Part shown: positions 1 to 13,245 of the stretch, in pieces
Layout of the letters: each line of letters begins with the position of its first letter
Numbering within the stretch: the first letter of the stretch is position 1
Notes under the pieces: model-generated
The model's database searches: none
What the model saw: only the letters and a program-made list of their open reading frames with translations
Told to the model about the DNA's origin: nothing
Assembly (NCBI RefSeq): GCF_964204645.1
Contig: NC_134025.1
Span: 1,989,001 to 2,053,000, forward strand
From: Tubulanus polymorphus
Lineage: Eukaryota > Nemertea > Palaeonemertea > Tubulaniformes > Tubulanidae
Reading direction: 5' to 3'
Length of the DNA: 64,000 nt
Made by a program: the position numbers and the translations under genes

Positions 1-3000
1 TCAACGAGGCACCGTCGTCTAGATTAATAAGTATCCGAATAAAACAGGTAAAAACTGGGTTCATTCTGTTTGTCAATATTGTGGACTAGATCGAAATCCT
101 CGTCCAAATACTGCGTTGAAGATCATCGCGTCTTTTCATTCTGAGTTCTACATCGAAACTGAAGCCTTTATTTCACTTTAAGATTATCTCATTACGGTGT
201 TTGAACCGTACTATCATTTGCAAACACGATCAGACCATAGACTCTAGTTTACACACCCATGATCAGGCTTAATAGCCATTGATGCAATAATCTTTTGAGT
301 CCGCGCTGTAACGATGATATAGAAAACCCCACATTCAGAAAGGAAAATAAGTCTATACAAAGTTTTGCTTCAGTTAATGGTTTATTTCCAACGTTTCATA
401 TCATTACAGTCATCTTCAGAGTGGGATTTTCTATACGATCAGATTTAGTTTGAGATGGTTTTACGCTTGATGCGATTTCAATTTCAATTCCGCTGAGAGT
501 CAAACACTTATCTCTTACTGTCCGACTGCGCCAGTCCAGAAAGGCCCTGTTGGTTGAGGTCATGGCCCTGCGGGTTAAGACATTAAGTTATTCAGGTAGA
601 ACAAATTTATATTAATGGATATTAAATCCATACAACATAAACATGTCGAAATGCTGGTAATATCCTAATGACCAAAGGATAGATACTTCACCATTAATAA
701 TGAGATTAGATTCGATACAGAATACGTTTATAGTTTGAAGGATGAGCACTTTTGCTTGTTATGAAACTTTCATACTGATTAAGTGTCGATCTGCAGTGCA
801 TGAAATATTAATGATTTCAAATTGTGAAATGAAAATTTAGAATCGTTTGTCTTGACAGCCATAAACTCCCTGGAGACGTAAGATAACGGTGAGTTGAGGC
901 AGATGCGACTCATCACAAATTACTTATTTATTTCAATCTATTGTATATGAAACGAACGACAAAAGTTCCAGTCGGATGCGCCGAACAACTAATCAGCAAA
1001 TTCAATATCTTTAATGGATCTAACAGAGTAATTCACAGTTTACTCCGTTACAATAGAAATCCTATTATAATTATAATTATAACTAGTTTAGTATTCCAAT
1101 GAAATCAATGTATTAGTGTTATGGGTTAGGCACTTCGAAATGAATCAATGCCCTCTTCAGGGCTTTAAGGTTCAACTGATAAGTTTTAAAAACTGCTCGA
1201 ACTGAAAATGTTGTAAGCCTGATGATACAAAATAATCTCGATATCTTCAAAACTGTGATGATTTTCTTTCATAATTCGCCTCCTCGTGAAAGCATAAAGC
1301 GTTCTGTCATCAATTTTCGTGTATTGATATCTTACATATAACATGACGTTCTATAAGCGTGTGTCGTATTTCGGTATGGTAACGTTATTACTAATGTAGA
1401 ATAATGAAACATTAGGTGTCATTTTCTAGCCATATAAACTTGCTTCGCTTACGCTACTTATCCCTGGGGATACACAGTCTTGAGATCATTTATTAGGTTA
1501 ACACGGCATTATTGTTCAATTATCCCGTAGCGCTGAAGTGGCTTCGCTAATTCTTCCATATACTGCCGCGACTTAATAGCGCCATCAAACCAACCGATTT
1601 ACATTATTAGCCGATAAAGGCTGGAACAGATCTCCCTGTCTTAAATACAAACTGTTCAGACGTTCTTACTATTTCCGCTAGATTTCATAAACTGTAAAAA
1701 CTATGAAGCGGCGTCAAATTGAGTAATTTGTCAAATTTAATGTAAATATAAACTGCAGAACGATGGCGGAAAAGATGATGTCTTTTCAATGTAACAATGC
1801 ATTATAGCATGGGTTATTAGTTTGATGGAAAATTTAACTTTCGAGACTCAGAAGATATTGTTTCTCTATAAAACGATTCATCCACGCATTGATCGAGGTT
1901 CAGAATATCATCGCAGCAATTATCAAAAATCGTTTTTTATCTAACGCATAAATGTATCGACATGAAGCTACCTAGAAATATTGACAATCTATTCTTCAAA
2001 GCATATATGTATATATGCATATACCTATATCGCGTTAACTTACAATGAGCAGGGGTGAAGTATCAATATTTTTATTCGCAGAAGTAACAGATGACAAGAC
2101 AGCTGTTTTCTGTTCTGATATCTGCCAAAATCAAATCATATTTTGCATACGCGCTTGTACAGAGACAGCGCGTGGTAGTCAACTTCATCACTCGTAGTAA
2201 AGAGATTTCTATAGCAAGGGTAAAAAGATCCTAGTCGTATTTTGTGATGTAAGTTGTGATCGTTGGCGACCCTGCGCCAAATGGAACCGTGTCGGTTGAC
2301 ACGGAACAGATATGGCCCCGACCAAAAATATCAGACCAGGCCCGTACCACATATAGTTCTAACACGATCTGCGTGAATACTGAATTCTGCAATAAATCGA
2401 AACTTATTTCTCTTTCAAGATCGATTATAGAATACAAAATTAAGCAAATACCATAACAAGATATCTTGAGTGATGAATATTACTACCATAACACGCGTTA
2501 TAACAGCATTTGACAATCAACACGGAACTTGACTTCTACTAGAATTTTCAATCAAACATTTCTAATAATAGGCAACTTTAATATAACATGTGTTATGAAG
2601 ATTTGATCTGAAAAGTACTGTCAAACCCTATACACTCTTTCAAAGCCGCCCCTATACAGTCGTTCAACGCCACCTAGAGATGATAATCTGTGGAATCTGT
2701 GGTTAATGAGGAAGTTTTGAATTTGACTTCTTTTTCTGAGGTTTATAACCGCTTCCTGGCTGTACTCCCAATAAAAACCCTGCTGATTCTAAAAATAGGG
2801 CGTGTTGTCATTACTGAAAGAACTGTCACATTATGTACAGAATTACCTATATTCTAATATAATATCCTTGGAATTAATTTCTAAGAATGATTTTATATGA
2901 TAGAATGCGTCGAAGTAGGTGCAACCTGTCACCAATAACATATACGTGAAAGGCTGTAACAAGTGATAATGTAACAAGATCAGTCGACTGCATGAAGTAT

Positions 3001-3154
3001 AATGATGTACTGATTTTCAATTAATCTTTCTGACAGATGTCTTAGGGAAGTCAATAATATCATACTGTTCATTAGACAGCCAACCATTTATTATTTCTAA
3101 AGCTCCAAGGGACTTGGGTTTAACAGCTGTTGATGAAAGATATTGCGCGAGGAA
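1..3154. other. gene-free AT-rich stretch
   Basis: No exon-like reading frame with splice sites or recognisable protein similarity was found on either strand. Frames of 60-70 codons here are the size expected by chance in AT-rich DNA. The only structure noted is the imperfect inverted repeat at 311-440. Confidence 0.5.
311..440. repeat. imperfect inverted repeat, possible MITE-like remnant
   Basis: The left arm (316-338, containing TATAGAAAACCCCACATTCAG) is matched in reverse complement by the right arm (414-438, ...CTTCAGAGTGGGATTTTCTATACG) with a few mismatches. The roughly 75-bp interior contains AACGTTTCATATCATTACAG. This looks like a decayed non-autonomous element. No target-site duplication was identified. 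Confidence 0.4.
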
Positions 3155-3550
3155 GGGTCGTTGAGGGTCTTACACCGGGAACATGCAAGGGTCACTGAGG
3201 GTCTTACACCGGGAACATGCGAGGGTCACTGAGGGTCGTACACCGGGAACATGCGAGGGTCACTGAGGGTCGTACACCGGGAACATGCAAGGGTCACTGA
3301 GGGTCTTACACCGGGAACATGCAAGGGTCACTGAGGGTCGTACACCGGAAACATGCAAGGGTCACTGAGGGTCGTACACCGGAAACATGCAAGGGTCACT
3401 GAGGGTCGTACACCGGGAACATGCAAGGGTCACTGAGGGTCTTACACCGGGAACATGCAAGGGTCACTGAGGGTCTTACACCGGGAACATGCGAGGGTCA
3501 CTGAGGGTCTTACACCGGGAACATGCGAGGGTCACTGAGGGTCTTATGCC
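3155..3550. repeat. 34-bp minisatellite, about 11.6 copies
   Basis: A tandem array with an exact 34-bp period begins at GGGTCGTTGAGGGTC (3155), and its last, partial unit starts at 3529. Every unit carries the internal pair GGGTCACTGAGGGTC and the core ACACCGGGAACATGC. Units differ at few sites (CTTACAC or CGTACAC, GCAAGGG or GCGAGGG, GGGAAC or GGAAAC). The period is not a multiple of three, and no open frame crosses it. Because units are nearly identical and the period is constant, copy number is likely polymorphic. Confidence 0.95.
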
Positions 3551-6500
3551 GAGTTCCATGAATTTGAATTTTATCTTACCGATTAATTTGTGTAATTTGG
3601 AAGGTTCACAAAATGCAGGGAAGAGTGTTCCCGTATCACTGGGGCAGAAGTCACATTGATTAAAATACTTTATGTATTTAAGAGGGATTTAAGATGTCAT
3701 TGTGGATTCCCACGTGGCGATCACACTTGAATAGAACGATACAAGAGACTCCACCATGTTACCAAGCAATCTATAAATTTGTTAATCATATGTTATGGGA
3801 TTTATGTAACAATTATTTGTAGACCGCGCACACTTATAAATTCAAACCGACTTTTCATGATGGCTAGTTCAGCCGAAGCGACAATACCCGCTTTAAGCAA
3901 ATTTTCTTTGAGTCGGAATAATGTCAGTTAATCATGAATAGCGGCATGTGGTCAAAACTGCGTTTTAATAACACCGCAGAAATGCGACTTCTAAAGCCCA
4001 TGTTGCGTAGACAATGGTCAAACCGAAGTAAACCAAACAAAATGTCCCATCAACCGCACCTGCCCGACGTTAAATCATCTCCAGCCTTTTCGTATTTATG
4101 GCAATTAACTAAAGAGCGGTTCTCGATACCTTTTACAGAATAAACTGTGGGTAAATAACCAGCCTGTTATTGATAAGCAATCATGACGCATAAATGTTAA
4201 GTCAAACAAACCTTCTCAACAGTTGATTGAAATTTGTAGAGTTCAAACTCAACCGCGTCTTATATACACGCGTTTTTTCCTGTCGGTTTTCAATGCTTTA
4301 TGAATGTGAGACGCAGCGCTGTCGAAAGCAACCTTTCACACCTAAAGCTGTTTTTCAAAAGACGGATGATGAAATGGCTTATCTAATCCTACGGGCCTCT
4401 TACAGCCGACTCTATATCGAGGAGGAGAAACTTTACAAGTTCCCCGGGGAAATGTGTACTGTAACTGTCTATTCAGGGCGAAATCATGAAGAATGTGAAG
4501 TAATGCAGCACCTTCACAAAGACCGCGTTACTTAGACCTCGACAAATTAAAGTAGCATAGGGGAGACGATACCATTAGCGTATTGATGACAAGATGACGA
4601 CAACGTTTCATATTGCTTAGTTCTCTAAGACTAACAACAATAGGAGACTTAAGATCTACTTTGCGACAGTAATGACAGGATAGCTTACAGTTGAATGCGG
4701 CAATTACAATAGTTTAACAAAGCCAATCGAATGTCACCCGTCCACTAAGTAAGCATCTTTTGAAAATGAAAGTTTCTTAGGGGTTTCATCAGTCCCAGCG
4801 TGTCATTACACGGGATTAAGATTAAGTACAATACGAGTACTTCAAGGGGGGATTTGGCTTCTTTAAAAACATAATGACTGGGTTTAATACGTCTTTACCG
4901 AAGTTCATTGTTACATAGAAGGATGGATCAGAAAGCTTGGCTCCAGTGCGAGACGCACAAAAGGCCCGGATCACCGGATTAGTCCACAAAGACACAGCGG
5001 AATCGATGATATTTTGTTTCTCGCTGGAAATACGAAATTACCTATCGTTTAACTAAATCTGAAAAAAAATAAAGTGAGGGAATAAAAATTGGTTTCATAC
5101 TGTATGTGGAAACAGCTGTATTTCTGTAGATTTATTGACCGATGTATTAGCCAATATCGTCACAAGTTTCCCAAGCGGGCACGTTTCTGCCCGTGGAGAC
5201 AGATGTCTACCGTATGAAAATTCTCATACGTTTGTGTAACAGATTCTTCAAAATAAACCGCAAAACCCACAACTAATTCAAAAACTTTATGTTTTCATCA
5301 ATGCTGACATAATAAACGGAATCAATGTAGAATTGTACGAATTGACGGCCTTTCCATAAAACGCGTGCCAGTCATTATCAACCGGTCATAAACATAGCAC
5401 ATTTTGTCCTAGCTTCCGAACGATACAAACTTGATTTATCGTTTCGTCTATTGGGTAACAAGTGGATTGTTTATGTCGATAAATTGCCAGTCAGTTGTTC
5501 TAATTTCTCAGATAGAACAATACAATTCAAAAAGTTACACTTTCAAGTCTGACAACAAGCAGCTGACACTGGGGGCTTTTAAACGCAACAAGTGAACGTT
5601 TGCATAAATCTTAATTCGAACAAAAGCTTAGATTTTTATGATCAGTTTTAAGAGGTTTGAATGAAAATTATTCAATAAATTATGAGCTAAAAATGCGTTC
5701 CAAAAATGGCACGTACCCGCTGCGATATTTCAATATAACACAACAATTCCTCTCTCTATAATAAAGATAAATGAAGCCAATATTAAAGATTCTGTTCGAA
5801 TAGATTGTGGCAACAGAAACACGCCCTACAGGGGTATTTTTTAGTTGGTTTAATCTTAGGAAGTGCTAACAATACGTGGAACACACCCAGTTCATCATGG
5901 CTGAGTTAACACTTAATTACGCCATGGTCACAGGTGTCTTAAATCAAAAACCATTCATTAATGATCTAAATAATGAAAAGCTCGACGGTTAGATTGTTTC
6001 TCTCATCGATCGAAGCGAAACTCGTAGCAAATGATTTCATTACTTAAAGACCCCGCGAAGACTACGCCTAGAATTTTATATTAATTCTGTCCACAATAGC
6101 GGCACGGACGAGCAGCAAAAATTACTCAAAAATGGCTGGCGGCGTTTTCCCACTGTTGAAGATCTCCAAAAGCATTGTTCAAATTTCAATTGATGCCGAA
6201 TAATGTTTTATTTCTAATCGTCATTCAACCTAAATCTGTTTTCTGAAATTAGAGTTTATTGCACCTGCAGTATAACCTAATAGTATATAATATATCGGTA
6301 CTTCGTAGATTGAAGAAAATGGATAGAATCGAAAAATATGAAGTTTATTTAAGGAGTATTCTGTAGAAGAACAATAAGAGAGTTAAACACGTGACTCAAT
6401 ACTCGCAAGAAGATTCGCAGGTGCAGAAACAATCACCTTTTTACGAATAAGAAGAAACAATATGAAAAATTTCGCAAATTTTCTAATTGTCTTCATCGCA

Positions 6501-9500
6501 GATTCTCTAAGCAGGTGGCCGCAATCAAAATGGGGTGAGATTTATTCTGTCACATTTCTGTTGATAACATTTTGAGCGTTTGGGTGGGACGAGTTAACTG
6601 CGATCATTTCTGATTTAGATATTGGAGTTTTAATGAACATTTCTTTGATAAGGAAACTTCCACAGTTGAGACCCAAAGATGCACCTGATACCTCGCATAG
6701 CACGCCGATAAAAGAAGTGAATGCTGTTTGAGAGAATAGATTGTTTTCAACCTGTGCCTGCCTCACTGTGTCCCGGTGCTTATCCTACCATAAGAAATCC
6801 AATAACCAACTGTTACCAAACGCGAACAAAACAAAAATCTGATTCACGCAATGACGAAAACCGAACGAAGATAAGTTTATGATATTGTTCAAAGAAAACT
6901 ACAGCAGATGCTGCAAATTTTTCCGCATGGACGATCGTTATCTTCGTAAAAAGCCACAGTTGCCCCGAAGACGATGCCGTACACAATGTTATCTCGCCAT
7001 AGGACCGACTGTATGACATCAAGAGACTCCATTATAGTCAATCATCTGATACAAAAACGAAGGGATTTTTTTTTCTAATGAATTGTCACAATACACGATA
7101 CGAGGAATACAACAAAAACATACGCGAAGTATTCAACGCGAAATGCATTGTTCAAATACAGGATGAGTTCTACAATTTTCGACTATTTTCACCCGTAACA
7201 CAGCTGTAATACTCGACTATATAGAAATAAAAAAATTCCTAAAAAAAATGACGCACATTCATTCAACTTGAAAACGGACGAGGAAACTTTAACCTATGCT
7301 GGCAGATTATCCTGTAATTAATTCATAGAAAATATCCTGCTTTAAAAACCTTGTGTAATTGTGTTCTTCCGGTATTGAATAGAACAAGAAGCATTTAGAA
7401 ATCACCCCTATATAAACCCAGATCTATGCTTATAATTGCGCCCATATATGAGCAGCATATGCAAATATAAAGGAAGTTGGTTAAAATTGATGATACATGT
7501 TAAAAATGAATAGATGGATAGTTTTTGACGTGTAAGTTACAGTATTGTGAATCTTTCACGATATTCTATGAAATTTCTAGATAATCATTCCGGATTATTT
7601 ACTAATTTTCATAAAGTATTGCACTCGTATTTCGATATAACAGGGATGTCTGTGGGTGGGGGTTGAATTGACAATTTCAATTCACCAGATAATCGATCTG
7701 TATAGTATCCTGATAGTTGAGTTCACGAGTAAATGATTATATCGTGATTAAACCAAACCATATATTTCATATTTCATTTGGTTTATGTGCTTATAATAAG
7801 GGTGAACCACGGGCAAGACGATAGGCGCACTGTTTCCGGCTCGAAGGAAAGCACGGTCGCAAATGTTGATAACATTAATGACCAAGGAACAATCATTTAG
7901 GGAAATCAGCCCTGAGATCCATTTCAATCCGCAATAAAATTGCCACCATAAGGTGTGCATTCATAACAATCAGGCTATTTATCGGGCAATAAGACAAAGG
8001 CGTTTCGCTGTTAGACTGATGAAGCCATTAGCGGAAGCCCGCGGCTAGTCATCGCTAACATCAACATTGGCTGGTCAGGTCCTTCCGTTCATGTCTGCCA
8101 CGCGACTCGAATCACTAGCCCTCATCCCTCTTCTGTTTCAAATTCATAACAGCTGTACTATCTTTTGTCATCGGTTGTAAAGCATGACTTCACATTTATT
8201 CTAGGGTTGGTTGTAAGGTCCGCGGTATGCTAAATGCCATATGCTGGAGCCATTCAAATAGCGCAGTGGGTTGAATCAGCCGTTCACCTGACCACAGACC
8301 ATCGGAGATGCAAAACACAATTGTTTTTGAGAGCCATTTGTAATCACTATTCTGTCAGAAGTAAATTTCAATCGACAACTGATGATTCTACACGTGATAG
8401 TTCGGAAACATATACTTGCAAATCGTAATCAAATGCGGCATTAAACATTGAACACACGATTGCGAATTCTCTGCAGAAAATAAACGATTAGTAAACGAAC
8501 TGATAAACAAAAACAACTTAGAAAGATTTGTGAAGATCCGTTATATACATCTAAACCACAGTATCTGGAGATGATTGTGGTATCAGTTAACGTTAATCAT
8601 AGATTGTTTTAGGCTACATGAAATGTTGTTTTCGATATTAAGGACTATGTTTTTATTACGTAGTCAGTTCTATTCTTCTGTGATGTCTCCCTATTGAATA
8701 ATACAATATATATCGTGTAGAGAAACCGAGTAGCATAAATGACACGGGTGATCTAATCCCGCAACACATTTTACTTTCCAGAACCCCGCAATATCGATTA
8801 CAGTAGCGCCCAATACACAGCTACTGGTGCATTTCCTTTGGTCATTGTCTGATGGCACACGCCTTGCGATGTCCCGGCGGTCTGGTCTCATGGCGTAACC
8901 ATTCACTTGTTCTTACAGTCAATACAGCGCCATATGTTATGCAGCTAATGACCGCTTTTGCGCAAGTACCGTGACCAAACAAACCTGTTGTCATTATTCT
9001 ATTCATTCACAACGAAGATAATTCTGAAGTAGAAATATCATCCATAATAGATGATGACTTTCAGCGTGAAATTATATTTGATGAAGTAGCGAAGAAGACA
9101 AATGAACGCAATTCTGCGCGCACTGGTGAAAAAGACACTGACAACAAATGATGCATTTCCCGAATCGGCAGCAATCGTTACATGAGGTCTATAGTTTTCT
9201 GCGATAGGGAAAGGGAGATCGTAGTTTGAACTATAGTCATGGGTGAAACATGTTTCATATTCCTGCATAACGTAGATAGATTCATCATCAAATGTCTTTC
9301 TTCTTCACATAATCTAAGATTTAATTATAAAACTTTAAAACATATTAAGTTGCTATCTGAATACTTCTAATCATTAATAATAATTATCAATGATTAATCA
9401 TTCATTCTACGGTTACTAGCCACCATTTTGTTAGAGTATTTTGTCCTGTATTGTTGGGTCGTTTCGAAGAATATTTCTAAAACTATTTGTGACGCTTGTT

Positions 9501-12500
9501 CTATCGGTTTTAACCGGTCGTGTGATGGAGAGATAGTAACAACGTTGGTAACAGTCAACGTATCGAGTCTCTACAGGTTTCCAGTTATATAAAATTCATT
9601 TCACAAATTTACCATAATGCAACATAAATGTGATATAAAAAACCAATTTTTGCAACATGCGTGAAAATATAGGCCATTCAACTTAACAAAATGGCAGCGA
9701 GTAAGTGATGTAAACTGGTTTATCAGGGGATTAATACTGGCTGAATATGAGGATCAAGTGGCTCTACCTAGTGATAAAATACCAAAACGCAAATTCAGGC
9801 GGCAAAACTTCCTAAAATGCGACGATGTTTGTATTTTGAATTTCATATTCTGTTTACTATTGCTCTTATTCTGATAGACTGTTGTTTGCTTTATTAAACC
9901 ATTGTATAAACGCACGAAGATGAACGATTTTCGCATAGAATTTTCATTCGACTGAAGTCGTTTGCAAATGAATTTATAAGCAGGAAAATTATTCCTAAGG
10001 GAAATGTAAAAAATCAACAGTAATATCGTCAATCTTTTCGATTGAATATCCGGCGAGGGAAAACGACGATGATGATGATGATGAAAACGCATAAAATTTG
10101 AAGTGTATCAATCTATCTTATAAACATAAATTCACGAAATCATAAAATATTCATACAAATAAACCAATACGGATGATTGATATGAAACTGAAAATTCCAA
10201 GCGAAATATTTCTTTGCATGGGTAAGCAAGTGAAAATATATAGATGCATTATTCATAGTCTGGATTGAAACATGAAATCAGATAATGAGCGACTGAGTGA
10301 GATCGCGATAGGTTCACATCCTCTGAGACCTGAAGTCAAGTTGTCCATTATCGCCGCGTGAACAATTCAAAAGCGGGTGATAAATTCAGCCCACAATGTT
10401 AAAGAAAAATGAGTCTGAAAGGTTTCCCTGATCGAGTATAGTCTTTTTCTAGTTTTACGAACTAAATAGTGTTTTATCAGTCAACACTTCTTATATAACA
10501 GAGACGAATCATACGATTAAAGCACGCGAAAATCTTAGAAACATCGTTTTTACAAGCAAAATATTTCAAACACGGTTCAGTTAGAAATTCGATTAAATGA
10601 AGCTTTTATCGCTGATATGCGGAAGGAAAATTAAACGAACAAATATTTGACAAACGTTAAAACGATGACAAATAGTCGTCAGTTATATTGGGGATGATTT
10701 TTTGTTTGGTGTTTAGGGAATTAACAGTTAGAAACAGACACTAAGGCTTCATGGCTGAAAATATAGACATCTAAAAGGCTGCAATACTTTCCATGATTTT
10801 CATTCGGAATCGATGTGCCCAGAGGCTGAATAAAATATTTCAATGTCAATCGAGTTTATCTCTTTTCAGGTCAATAATTATATGAGTCATATGCTCCAGT
10901 AGATTATCTAAAAGAATCGCCAATCAATTTGACTCTTAATCAAAACGTATATCGAAAGTGAAAATCTTCTAATTAGAAAGGACACAATATAATTAAACTT
11001 TTTATTTTTTTTCTCTTTCTCGTTATTCAGCTTTAATGCAACGCATGCCTGTTGACTTCAACATGCTTAAAACAATATTTGATGAAATGTACTTTGACTT
11101 GTCGATTACGGCCAAAATGACGTATTTTAACGTAACGACCGAATACGGGTTTTTACTTCATACAGTTCTTCTTCTTAAGTCCACCAATTTAAAAAAAAAC
11201 TAAAGTAAAACATTTCCGATGCATCTATGTTATTCTTCTTCAAATAGCAATTTTATTTCTTAACCTAACACTTAACTTCAAACCTATAACCACGATAAGT
11301 GGAGTAATAAAACTACAAAAAAAAAACATTATCCGTATCGTTGTGGCTGAAGAATATTCTGTTTTATGAAATTATTTTTGTTCCGGTCATAATTCTACAA
11401 AACAAATTGATTTTTCGTCTCAGGTTTCAACAAAGCAAATCATGCCAATCGTTTTCGTGTAGCATGAAAACGCTCTCTCTCTCTCAAACACACACAAGCG
11501 AGTCGACGAATATTAAAAGAAATAATTCACGTCCTCTCCCGAAGGATATTTCCACTTAAACCGTCGACCATTTGTCGAGCCATTTCTGCCGATCAATGTA
11601 ACAAAATCAGCAGGAAATTCATTTCATTGGGTCGATTTTTCACCTTATCAGCTGCGACCATGTACGCCATTCAGACAATCAGTCGGTCTTTTGCTTATGA
11701 AATTGCCTTTGGATGTTCTTTGCCATGTGACTAATTCTTGCAGGTTTTTTCATAAAAGCGTCACCACCAATATCTAAAGGCAAATTCACCTCCTAACATT
11801 TCAAAGCGACTTCCTCCGAATGCCAGTAAACAAGGGAAACGTGATCCAATATTGTTGATAATAAGTGATTCGACTGAAAACCACTAAAAGCAAGAACGCA
11901 CTCAGAAAATGAACCGTACGAAAATAATCGAATGAAGACATTGTCCGCGTAAAACCATAGAAAACAGATCGCGTGCAATTTCGAATATTCAGTTTATACG
12001 GGTTAAAATAAACACAATAATAATGTTCATGATATTTGTAAATTTTTTTTGTGACTTTTTCGCGTTTAGTTTTAGAAAATAGAAAAAAAGTTGCACAATC
12101 GGAACCTGTATCATTATGTAACATCTTGGGTTCCCATAGTGGCAGTTGTATGACGCCTTTTACTATGAGAGTTGTCGACAGCAAGATGAATTATAGGGGT
12201 ACTCTGTGGTGACTATAGGACAATAACAGAATCGTGTTCAGCATGATTAATCACAACCCAAACAGACAAACTTCCCATCTTTGTGTTACTTATGCATTCA
12301 TTGCCGCTCTTAACGTTTTCAATGGGCGCCTTTTTAGTAAATCAGTGAATTGAAAGGTATAGCGTTCCAGACTATTTCATTTTGAAAAAAAGAAAAAAGT
12401 CAAAACGTGTCAACGTGTACCAAGGCTACGTATGGTGCATGGGAAAAAGGATTTTTGAAATCTCCATTGACGTAATTCTATAGATGATCTTCTATCGGTT

Positions 12501-12689
12501 CCGGTTAAAAGATCACAGATGTGAATTTTCTTCAGGGAATATGTTACGACTATTGAAAAGTACATTTCAGAGCATATTTTTTGAATAGATAAATTGAACT
12601 CGTTCGAACGCCGCAGTCACCTCGGCATCTACTTATTATCAAAAAACAAAAACAAAGATACTTATAGAATAGAACATAGAACATATTCT
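3551..12689. other. long gene-free stretch
   Basis: No supported gene in about 9 kb. The longest open frames (4227-4535 plus, 102 codons; 9754-10092 minus, 112 codons) have no recognisable domain, no signal peptide and no flanking exon. They were not called. Short (GAT)n near 10068-10085 is the only simple repeat noted. This may be intergenic or the intron of a gene outside the window. Confidence 0.45.
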
Positions 12690-13245
12690 TATTAGTAGTT
12701 TATTCGTAATCAAAGTGTGTACTACACTTGTATGACAGATAATCAAAATTACAAATCTTAACAAAATAATTTAGTCAAAATTACATCTTGAAAAAACAGA
12801 AATATTTAGCTGATGGAGTAGCTATATTTACTCAGTTTCGTCGCCTCGAAGCATTCTCCGTCTACTGAACATTGAAATCAAATATCTTCCAACAGATCTA
12901 AGTTTTCCGATTGAATTAGTAGTTAGAAGTTGAATAAATCTTGCCATGCTAGGATGCGTTCTAAAATAACGAGGTAAGAGATTACTTCGAAGCGAGTTGT
13001 ATGAGGGGCAGGACATGAGAACGTGATATTCGTCCTCAATTTATTGTCCCCGAAAGTTATTATTTTCTTTATTGCATTTCTCTTTTTTTTCTTTTCTCTT
13101 TTGAGGGACCTGTTTTATACAAACTATTCCTTAGTTTCTACAGGCCCCTCCAGGTCTAATTTACTGTATTTTGTATTATGCTTTGTACACTATGCTGTAA
13201 ATTATATCTGAAAAATAAAGTGTTCAAATCAAATCAAATCAAAGT
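12690..13245 (+). mobile_element. truncated, 5'-inverted LINE (non-LTR retrotransposon) remnant
   Basis: The plus-strand part (about 13041-13245) has the form of a LINE 3' end: a non-coding tail, AATAAA at 13214-13219, then a terminal (CAAAT)n-type short tandem tail. Immediately to its left, in opposite orientation, is the C-terminal end of a reverse-transcriptase ORF (12828-13040 minus) followed by its own 3' untranslated sequence running left. Inverted 5' part next to normally oriented 3' part is the signature of twin-primed insertion. The left boundary is approximate, and I did not find a target-site duplication. Confidence 0.6.
12828..13040 (-). pseudogene. C-terminal fragment of a LINE reverse transcriptase ORF
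   Basis: On the minus strand the open frame begins with IEDEYHVLMSCPSYNSLR and ends with a TGA after an arginine-rich tail (SMFSRRRM). This resembles the end of many animal LINE pol proteins, where an E-D-E-Y/H-x-L-x-x-C-P motif is followed by L-R, a 'TNPSM/FIQLL'-like stretch and a basic terminus. The frame is closed by TAA just upstream (13041-13043), which marks the junction with the oppositely oriented LINE tail. It is a dead fragment with no catalytic palm domain present. Confidence 0.6.

Noticed and set aside
3155-3550. CRISPR-like array
   Set aside because: The units are contiguous tandem repeats without unique spacers, in animal DNA.
4227-4535. 102-codon plus-strand frame with several cysteines
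   Set aside because: No signal peptide, domain, splice context or promoter. Its length is within chance for 64 kb scanned in six frames.
9754-10092. 112-codon minus-strand frame starting with a His-rich run
   Set aside because: The His run is only the (GAT)n microsatellite read in one frame. The remainder is Lys/Asn/Phe-rich, as AT-rich DNA gives by chance.
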